Shown here: positions 1 through 3,705 of the stretch, piece after piece
Layout: the number at the start of each line of letters is the position of its first letter
How positions within the stretch are numbered: the first letter of the stretch is position 1
Assembly: GCA_028716065.1 (NCBI GenBank)
Contig: JAQUQN010000043.1
Coordinates: forward strand, 1,454-8,503
Source: Candidatus Omnitrophota bacterium
GTDB taxonomy: Bacteria; Omnitrophota; Gorgyraeia; 2-01-FULL-45-10
Length of the DNA stretch: 7,050 nt
Direction of reading: 5' to 3'
The notes under the pieces: model-generated
Seen by the model: only the letters and a program-made list of their open reading frames with translations
Told to the model about the DNA's origin: nothing
Databases searched by the model: none
Translations under genes and position numbers: made by a program

Positions 1-1044
1 TTTCCACGAAAGCACCTTCTTCTCCACCAGCTCCATGAAGGCCAGGCTCAATGCGGTCTCGAGGCCGATGATGCCGAACGGTGCCGCCTCGAATTCGACG
101 CCCTTTTCGCTGTCGGTATGAGGCGCGTGGTCCGTCGCTATCGCGTCTATCGTCCCGTCGGAAAGCCCCTTCTTTATCGCCTCGACGTCCTCTTTGGCCC
201 TGAGCGGCGGGTTCATCTTCGTATTCGTATCATAAGTCACGCAGCATTCGTCGGTAAGCGTAAAATAGTGGGGTGCGGTCTCTGCCGTGACGTCGACGCC
301 GTCTTTCTTATAGCGGCGTATCAGGTCGACCGCCTCCTTACAGCTGACGTGTGCGATGTGTATGGCCGATGACTCTCTTTTTGCCAGTTCAAGGTCTCTC
401 TTGACCCTTTCATGTTCGGCACTCCTGGGAATACCCCTCAAACCTAATTTTGTAGATATAAGCCCCTTGTTGACCACTCCCTTACCCGATATCTTTACAT
501 CTTCGCAATGCGCCGTCAGGAGAAGTTTTTCTTTCTTTGCCATCTTGAGCGCCTCGGCCATCAGCGCTTCATCCTCCACGGAAGAGCCGTCGTCGGATAT
601 GGCGACTATGCCCTCTTTCGCCATCGCGCCGAAATCCGCCAGTTGCTTGCCGGCGCGTCCCTTTGTTATTGCTCCGGTCATGAAGACCCGGATGAGCGCG
701 TCCTTTTTTATTATCTCTTTGAGAATTTTTACCGAAACGGCGCAATCCATGGCCGGCTCGGTATTTGGCATGCAAAGGAGAGAGCTGAACCCGCCTCTGG
801 CGGCAGCGCGCGTGCCGGTCTTTACAGTCTCCTCGTCCTCCCTGCCCGGCTCTCTTAAGTGGACGTGCATGTCCACAAAGGCCGGCGCGACTATCTTGCC
901 TTTGGCGTCTATCTCTTCATCAACCTTGCCGCCTAAATTCGCGCCGATCTCCCCGATCTTCCCGTCAGAGATGAGTATATCGAGCGTATCGTCGACGCCG
1001 TTCAGGGGGTCTATAATGTGACCATTTTTTATTAAGTATCGCAT
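1..1044 (-). CDS. pyrC: Dihydroorotase, class I (partial, C-terminus cut off by window start)
   Basis: Zinc amidohydrolase that cyclises N-carbamoyl-L-aspartate to dihydroorotate, the third step of UMP synthesis in the cytosol. Read in reverse from the ATG at 1042-1044, the frame stays open for 348 codons to the window edge. Visible family marks are the metal-binding DMHVHLREPG at residues 58-67 (H60, H62, substrate-binding R64), MPNT at 92-95, SDDG at 150-153, AHCED at 178-182 (H179), AHVS at 231-234 (H232), ETAPHYF at 255-261, NPPLR at 278-282 and the catalytic ATDHAPH at 303-309 (D305). This pattern is the long class I (Bacillus/Aquifex type) enzyme, usually about 420-430 residues, so roughly 80 residues are missing. 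Only a weak AGAGA ribosome site precedes the start. It is the third gene of pyrR-pyrB-pyrC, 69 nt after pyrB. No minus-strand stop occurs before the edge, so it is cut by the window rather than broken. Confidence 0.96.
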   Translation of the reverse strand, partial: MRYLIKNGHIIDPLNGVDDTLDILISDGKIGEIGANLGGKVDEEIDAKGKIVAPAFVDMHVHLREPGREDEETVKTGTRAAARGGFSSLLCMPNTEPAMDCAVSVKILKEIIKKDALIRVFMTGAITKGRAGKQLADFGAMAKEGIVAISDDGSSVEDEALMAEALKMAKKEKLLLTAHCEDVKISGKGVVNKGLISTKLGLRGIPRSAEHERVKRDLELAKRESSAIHIAHVSCKEAVDLIRRYKKDGVDVTAETAPHYFTLTDECCVTYDTNTKMNPPLRAKEDVEAIKKGLSDGTIDAIATDHAPHTDSEKGVEFEAAPFGIIGLETALSLAFMELVEKKVLSWK

Positions 1045-1060
1045 ATATTCTCTGGTAGCA

Positions 1061-1120
1061 GGTTAAGGCTGAGGTTAAGGTTTAGAATTCCCCATCTCAA
1101 CCTTAACCTTGACCTAAACC
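1061..1120. repeat. Intergenic inverted repeat of GGTTAAGG-type units (pyrB/pyrC gap)
   Basis: Two 26-nt arms, 1061-1086 and 1095-1120, are inverted copies matching at 21 of 26 positions, around an 8-nt centre. The units are variations of GGTTAAGG on the plus strand and CCTTAACC on the other. The distal arm overlaps the pyrB 3' end: the last valine codon and TAG stop (1114-1119) are made of repeat sequence. As RNA it would fold into a long imperfect hairpin between pyrB and pyrC. There is no U-run after it, so a simple intrinsic terminator is unlikely. It might instead affect mRNA stability or be a mobile-repeat remnant (inference). Confidence 0.8.
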
Positions 1121-2067
1121 TTTTCCTGTTCCCTTCTCTTCTTCGCATGGCTGACGAGATACAATACCGCCATCCTCACGGCGATACCGTTCGTCACCTG
1201 TTCCAGTATAACAGAATTCTGGCCGTCGGCAACTTCGCTCGACATCTCTATGCCCCTGTTTATCGGGCCGGGATGCATGACGACGATATTCTTCTTGCAC
1301 TTCTCAAGCCGGTCCCTGGTTATACCGTATTGTTTGAAATATTCCAATTTCGAAGGGAACGCCACCACTGAATCTCTTTCGAACTGCATCCTAAGAACAT
1401 TGATGGCATCCGCGCCTTCCAGGGCTTCATCGAGGTCATTCGTAACCTTAGCGCCTATCTTCTCAATACCTTCCGGTATGAGCATTTTCGGAGCACATAC
1501 CGTAACGGCGGCCCCCAGTTTGCCAAGAGCCCATATATTCGAACGCGCCACTCTGGAGTGCGCTATGTCGCCTATTATGCTTACCTTAAGTCCGTCGATA
1601 TGCCCGAGTTTCGATTTCAGCGTGAATACGTCGAGGAGGGCCTGCGTCGGATGTTCGTGCCATCCGTCACCTGCATTTACTACGCTCGCCGCCACCGAGC
1701 GCGACAGTATGTTCGGCGCGCCCGAGCAATTATGGCGCACCACGATTATGTCTATATTGAGCGCTTCTATGTTCCTGCCGGTATCTATGAGCGTCTCGCC
1801 CTTACGCACGCTCGAGGCCTCGATGGCCACGTTTATCACGTCGGCCGAAAGCCGCTTGGCGGCGAGCTCAAAAGATATGCGCGTTCTCGTCGATGGCTCA
1901 TAGAAAAGGTTCACGACCGTCTTTCCGCGCAGCGCCGGGACCTTCTTGATCTGCCGCGTCGTGACCTCTTTAAAGCTCTGGGCCGTATAAAGGATGAGCT
2001 CTATCTCTTCTCGCGAGAGATATTCTATCCCGAGCAGGTCCTTCTTCGTCCAGATTACTTTTTCCAT
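1114..2067 (-). CDS. pyrB: Aspartate carbamoyltransferase catalytic subunit
   Basis: Condenses carbamoyl phosphate with L-aspartate to give N-carbamoyl-aspartate, the committed step of pyrimidine synthesis. The 317-residue length is normal. Carbamoyl-phosphate-binding STRTR lies at 59-63, followed by the SSVRKGE loop (85-91; K89 corresponds to the lysine contributed across the trimer interface), R111-H112, HEHPTQALLD (137-146; H139 and Q142), R172 in the IGDIAHSRVARS stretch, LRMQ at 225-228 (aspartate-binding arginine) and HPGPINRG at 265-272. No regulatory pyrI follows, so it is probably an unregulated trimer of the Bacillus type, with control at the transcript through PyrR. The start ATG is 32 nt after the pyrR stop; AGGAG lies 9 nt upstream, inside the intergenic repeat. 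The last codon and stop fall within the next repeat. Confidence 0.97.
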   Translation of the reverse strand: MEKVIWTKKDLLGIEYLSREEIELILYTAQSFKEVTTRQIKKVPALRGKTVVNLFYEPSTRTRISFELAAKRLSADVINVAIEASSVRKGETLIDTGRNIEALNIDIIVVRHNCSGAPNILSRSVAASVVNAGDGWHEHPTQALLDVFTLKSKLGHIDGLKVSIIGDIAHSRVARSNIWALGKLGAAVTVCAPKMLIPEGIEKIGAKVTNDLDEALEGADAINVLRMQFERDSVVAFPSKLEYFKQYGITRDRLEKCKKNIVVMHPGPINRGIEMSSEVADGQNSVILEQVTNGIAVRMAVLYLVSHAKKRREQEKV

Positions 2068-2100
2068 AACTCCAAACTCCTAATTCAAAACTCCCAACTC
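2068..2100. repeat. AACTCC-unit repeat filling the pyrR/pyrB gap
   Basis: The whole gap is built of AACTCC/AAACTCC/AACTCCC units around a short TAATTCAA centre. On the coding (minus) strand these read GGAGTT. One end touches the pyrR TAG stop and the other directly abuts the pyrB ATG, so a repeat unit supplies the pyrB Shine-Dalgarno sequence (AGGAG, 9-nt spacing; a second GGAG is too close at 2 nt). The units run mainly in one direction, so no strong hairpin is expected, unlike the other intergenic repeats here. Confidence 0.65.
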
Positions 2101-2648
2101 TATTCCGTCTTTTCGCAGATCACGACCTCGTCTTTGCCGTCGACCTCCGAGAGCTTCACCTCGACCACTTCCTTGTTGGACGTGGGTACGTTCTTACCGA
2201 CATAGTCCGCCCTTATCGGAAGTTCCCTGTGGCCCCTGTCTATCAGGACCGCCAACTGTATCTGGCCGGGCCTGCCGAAATCCACCAGCGCGTCCAACGC
2301 GCATCTTATCGTCCTCCCAGTGAACAAGACATCGTCAACCAATATTATCTTCTTACCTTCTATGTCAAAATCTATCTCCGTGGCGTGGACCACCGGCTGC
2401 TCCGAGACCTGGGTCAGGTCGTCCCTGTATAACGTTATGTCGAGCGCACCTACCAACGGTCTTGAGCCGGAGATATTTTTGATCTTGTCCGCAAGCCTGA
2501 CGCCTAGATGCGCGCCGCGGTTCTTTATACCTACGAGCGCTATCTCATCTATCGACTTTATCCGCTCGATGATCTCGTGCGCGATCCTCTCGAGCGTCCT
2601 GTCCATCGATTCCTTATCCAGAATTTTGGTCTTCTCTTTAAGTGTCAT
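2100..2648 (-). CDS. pyrR: PyrR bifunctional pyr operon attenuator / uracil phosphoribosyltransferase
   Basis: Cytosolic type I PRTase-fold protein. With UMP bound it attaches to a hairpin in pyr mRNA and reduces downstream transcription; family members also make UMP from uracil and PRPP. The protein from ATG 2646-2648 has 182 residues, matching the usual ~180. The PRPP-binding loop ILVDDVLFTGRT is at 102-113, preceded by GALDITLYRDDL (67-78) and followed by LIDRGHRELPIRADYVGKN (135-153), a PyrR signature. The start was chosen because GAGGA lies 6 nt upstream of this ATG and MTLKEKTKILD fits the family N-terminus; a TTG five codons upstream (2661-2663) would lie over that ribosome site. First structural gene of the operon. 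Its probable RNA target lies about 175-210 nt upstream in its own leader, giving autoregulation. Confidence 0.96.
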   Translation of the reverse strand: MTLKEKTKILDKESMDRTLERIAHEIIERIKSIDEIALVGIKNRGAHLGVRLADKIKNISGSRPLVGALDITLYRDDLTQVSEQPVVHATEIDFDIEGKKIILVDDVLFTGRTIRCALDALVDFGRPGQIQLAVLIDRGHRELPIRADYVGKNVPTSNKEVVEVKLSEVDGKDEVVICEKTE

Positions 2649-2654
2649 GTCGTT

Positions 2655-2659
2655 TCCTC
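2655..2659 (-). promoter_or_regulatory. Shine-Dalgarno sequence of pyrR
   Basis: GAGGA on the minus strand, 6 nt before the ATG at 2646-2648. It decides the pyrR start against the upstream in-frame TTG at 2661-2663. The base of the hairpin at 2668-2714 ends 8 nt upstream, so that hairpin leaves the site free. Confidence 0.7.
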
Positions 2660-2667
2660 GCAATCAT

Positions 2668-2714
2668 ATCCGCCTTCGCAATCAACAAGAGATAGATGAG
2701 GTGCTTCGGCGGAT
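2668..2714 (-). other. Leader hairpin just upstream of the pyrR ribosome site
   Basis: Inverted arms 2668-2680 and 2702-2714. Seven perfect pairs (ATCCGCC with GGCGGAT) are followed by a symmetric 3x3 internal loop, GAA facing GAA in the RNA, then three more pairs (GCA with TGC) and a 21-nt loop. GAA/GAA loops can form sheared G-A pairs, so the stem may be more stable than simple pairing suggests. No U-run follows. The loop contains a stretch (2688-2700) that can also pair with the 3' arm of the upstream terminator. Function is unknown; shaping ribosome access to pyrR or protecting read-through mRNA is possible. Confidence 0.5.
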
Positions 2715-2721
2715 TTAATTC

Positions 2722-2763
2722 GCACTTATGACTTACGTCGCTATTGCTCCGTAAGTCATGTGC
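2722..2763 (-). other. Second leader hairpin downstream of the pyr terminator
   Basis: Arms ATGACTTACG (2728-2737) and CGTAAGTCAT (2750-2759) pair perfectly over 10 bp. GCAC (2722-2725) and GTGC (2760-2763) add four more pairs after a 2-nt bulge. The 12-nt loop is not obviously special. There is no U-run on the transcribed side, so it is not a terminator by itself. It starts 3 nt after the leader peptide stop codon and would exist only in read-through transcripts. Confidence 0.6.
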
Positions 2764-2766
2764 TCA

Positions 2767-2799
2767 TTAAAAATCCCACCTATCTCTACGATAAGTGGG
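2767..2799 (-). terminator. Intrinsic terminator of the pyr attenuator
   Basis: On the minus strand CCCACTTATC (2790-2799) and GATAGGTGGG (2775-2784) form a 10-bp stem with one G-U pair and a 5-nt GTAGA loop. A single A and five U residues (2769-2773) follow, the classic rho-independent layout though with a short U-tract. The whole structure lies inside the leader-peptide reading frame, whose TAA stop overlaps the end of the U-run. It sits about 25 nt after the PyrR-binding hairpin, as expected of a pyr attenuator. No upstream sequence able to pair with the 5' arm was found. Confidence 0.85.
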
Positions 2800-2814
2800 T
2801 CTAACAATATCCAT
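2767..2814 (-). CDS. pyr operon leader peptide (15 aa)
   Basis: Short frame ATG(2812-2814)...TAA encoding MDIVRPTYRRDRWDF. A good ribosome site, AAAGGAG, lies 6 nt before the ATG. Codons 6 to 14 form the terminator hairpin and the stop sits in its U-run, so a ribosome translating the peptide would physically prevent the terminator from folding. The ribosome site overlaps the 3' strand of the basal stem of the PyrR-binding hairpin. The likely function is therefore the act of translation rather than the peptide; four arginines of 15 are notable, but no run of one amino acid suggests codon-specific stalling. Direct evidence of translation is lacking; the case rests on the precise layout and resembles the Thermus ZO5 pyr leader model. 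Confidence 0.7.
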   Translation of the reverse strand: MDIVRPTYRRDRWDF

Positions 2815-2820
2815 CTTTTA

Positions 2821-2827
2821 CTCCTTT
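2821..2827 (-). promoter_or_regulatory. Shine-Dalgarno of the leader peptide, partly sequestered by the PyrR hairpin
   Basis: AAAGGAG on the minus strand, 6 nt before the leader ATG. Its AAAGG part (2823-2827) is also the 3' strand of the CCUUU/AAAGG basal stem of the PyrR-binding element. Ribosome binding and PyrR-stabilised folding should therefore compete (inference). Confidence 0.7.
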
Positions 2828-2857
2828 CCCGGACTCTCTGGACCGGATTTAAAAGGG
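2823..2857 (-). promoter_or_regulatory. PyrR-binding RNA element (pyr leader hairpin)
   Basis: The transcribed strand contains the conserved PyrR-loop core UCCAGAGAG within a stem-loop. The upper stem is CCGGUC/GUCCGG around a CAGAGA hexaloop, with one U-U opposition where Bacillus sites usually have U-G. The lower stem CCUUU/AAAGG is separated by a purine-rich internal bulge (UAAAU). Core sequence, loop size, bulge and the flanking CCUUU/AAAGG resemble the PyrR-binding (anti-antiterminator) element of Bacillus pyr operons. It begins about 20 nt after the predicted transcription start and is followed by a terminator and then pyrR itself, which makes the assignment strong despite no database comparison. 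Confidence 0.88.
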
Positions 2858-2880
2858 TTTTAATCTCAATTGTCTGGGTA

Positions 2881-2909
2881 AGTATACCATACTTCCCTCA
2901 TTCTGTCAA
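2881..2909 (-). promoter_or_regulatory. Sigma-70-type promoter of the pyr operon
   Basis: On the minus strand a perfect -35 TTGACA (2904-2909) is followed by a 17-nt spacer and a -10 TATACT (2881-2886), which is also preceded by the extended -10 TGG (2887-2889). The start of transcription should be near 2874-2875, about 227 nt before the pyrR ATG. It is the strongest promoter-like sequence I see in the window. It lies 49 nt beyond the rsmI stop, so pyrRBC probably has its own transcription unit. High basal initiation with attenuation downstream is the usual logic of PyrR-controlled operons. Confidence 0.88.
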
Positions 2910-2910
2910 G

Positions 2911-2953
2911 CTACACCTACGCGGTGTTATCCACAGACACCGCGTAGGTGTAG
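2911..2953. repeat. Perfect 17-bp palindrome between rsmI and the pyr promoter
   Basis: Arms 2911-2927 and 2937-2953 are perfect inverted copies (17 bp, core CTACACCTACGCGG) around a 9-nt loop. It starts 5 nt after the rsmI stop and ends 1 nt before the pyr -35 box. Neither strand has a T-run after it, so it is not a standard intrinsic terminator. It could be a rho-linked or processing hairpin protecting the rsmI mRNA end, or a dyad operator at the promoter. The DnaA-box sequence covers the last base of one arm and eight of the nine loop bases. Confidence 0.85.
2927..2935 (+). other. DnaA-box consensus 9-mer TTATCCACA
   Basis: An exact match to the strong E. coli-type DnaA box, located in the apical loop of the palindrome and about 18 bp upstream of the pyr -35 element. 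An exact match to this 9-mer on either strand is expected about 0.05 times in 7 kb of random sequence. It is a single box with no cluster, no AT-rich unwinding region and no dnaA/dnaN neighbours, so it is not an origin. A role as a DnaA titration or promoter-control site is speculative. Confidence 0.4.
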
Positions 2954-2958
2954 GAGGT

Positions 2959-3621
2959 TTAAATTATAACGATAAACTCGCCCCTTGGCTTAGCCTTCTT
3001 AAAATGCTCCAAAAGGAGCGATGCCTTCTCGCGCCTTACTTCCTCAAATTTTTTCGTAACTTCTCTTGCCAGAACGAGTTGCATGTCTCCATATACCTCG
3101 ATGATATCTTCAAGAAGTTTCAGGATCCTATGTGGAGATTCGTAAAGGACAACCGTTCTTTCTTCTGACTTTAGTTTTTTTAACTGATTCTTCCTTCTGG
3201 CAGACTTATTTGACAGGAAACCCTCGAACGCAAACTTATCGGTGGGTTTGCCGGAAATGGTGAGCGCTGTCAAAAGCGCCGAGGGGCCTGGTATCGGGAC
3301 TACCCCTATACCATTATCTATGCAAAGCCGTATGATCTTATAGCCGGGATCTGATATCCCGGGCGTTCCGGCATCCGATACCAAGGCGACGGATTTACCT
3401 TCGTTCAAAATCTTCAGGAGATAGTCGGCTTTCTGAACCTTGTTATATTCAAAATAACTCGTCGTGTGGGTATTAATGGAATATCTATCAAGCAATATCT
3501 TCGTATGGCGGGTGTCTTCAGCGGCTATCAGATCTACGCTCTTCAATGTTTCAATAGCCCGAAGAGTGATATCCTTGAGATTGCCGATGGGCGTGGAGAC
3601 AACATATAGGGTTCCAGTCAT
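2959..3621 (-). CDS. rsmI: 16S rRNA (cytidine1402-2'-O)-methyltransferase, short form
   Basis: SAM-dependent enzyme that 2'-O-methylates C1402 in the decoding centre of 16S rRNA, acting on the assembled 30S subunit. The N-terminus GTLYVVSTPIGNLKDITLRA (3-22) is diagnostic, followed by AAEDTR (33-38), VSDAGTPGISDPG (81-93), IPGPSALLTAL (110-120), FEGFL (132-136) and LYESPHR (159-165): the TP_methylase fold. At 220 residues it ends at RGEFIVII, while E. coli and Bacillus proteins are about 285-290, so the usual C-terminal extension is absent; no frameshifted remainder is visible before the palindrome. The family start is unambiguous, yet no Shine-Dalgarno precedes it: the ATG directly abuts an intergenic repeat. 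It lies 84 nt after glmS and is probably co-transcribed with it. Confidence 0.95.
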   Translation of the reverse strand: MTGTLYVVSTPIGNLKDITLRAIETLKSVDLIAAEDTRHTKILLDRYSINTHTTSYFEYNKVQKADYLLKILNEGKSVALVSDAGTPGISDPGYKIIRLCIDNGIGVVPIPGPSALLTALTISGKPTDKFAFEGFLSNKSARRKNQLKKLKSEERTVVLYESPHRILKLLEDIIEVYGDMQLVLAREVTKKFEEVRREKASLLLEHFKKAKPRGEFIVII

Positions 3622-3624
3622 AAC

Positions 3625-3700
3625 GGTTTATAGGGTTATGGGGTTTATAGAGTTATGGGGTTATAATGTTAACCCTACAAACCCTATAAACTCAATGAAC
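3625..3700. repeat. Intergenic inverted repeat of TATAGGGTT units (glmS/rsmI gap)
   Basis: Plus-strand bases 3625-3662 consist of 8-9-nt units close to TATAGGGTT, and 3671-3700 carries the inverted form (AACCCTATA-like). The pair folds as an imperfect hairpin of about 22-23 nt per side around ATAATGTT. The same unit and orientation occur in the nagA/glmS gap, so the two belong to one family. It fills nearly the whole gap between glmS and rsmI and replaces any recognisable rsmI ribosome site. Confidence 0.8.
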
Positions 3701-3705
3701 ACAAT

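Noticed and set aside
356..1021. Long plus-strand open frame (221 codons) opposite pyrC
   Set aside because: It lies wholly antisense to pyrC, which has all dihydroorotase motifs; the translation is low-complexity Ser/Ala/Pro-rich and has no recognisable domain.
1250..2205. Long plus-strand open frames opposite pyrB
   Set aside because: Antisense shadows of the pyrB coding sequence; two overlap each other in different frames and neither resembles a known protein.
2661..2663. TTG as the start codon of pyrR
   Set aside because: It would place the coding sequence over the good GAGGA ribosome site of the ATG at 2646-2648, and the added residues are not typical of PyrR.
2767..2880. Bacillus-type antiterminator in the pyr leader
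   Set aside because: An antiterminator must pair with the terminator 5' arm from an upstream segment; only trivial GGG/CCC matches were seen.
2927..2935. DnaA box as part of a replication origin
   Set aside because: There is one box only, with no AT-rich unwinding stretch and no dnaA, dnaN, gidA or similar neighbours.
2911..2953. Palindrome as an intrinsic terminator for rsmI
   Set aside because: No T-run follows on either strand. A terminator role through another mechanism is not excluded.
3622..3705. Promoter for rsmI from TATAAA-like stretches in the repeat
   Set aside because: The CTATAA motifs are part of the repeat unit itself and no matching -35 element at proper spacing was found.
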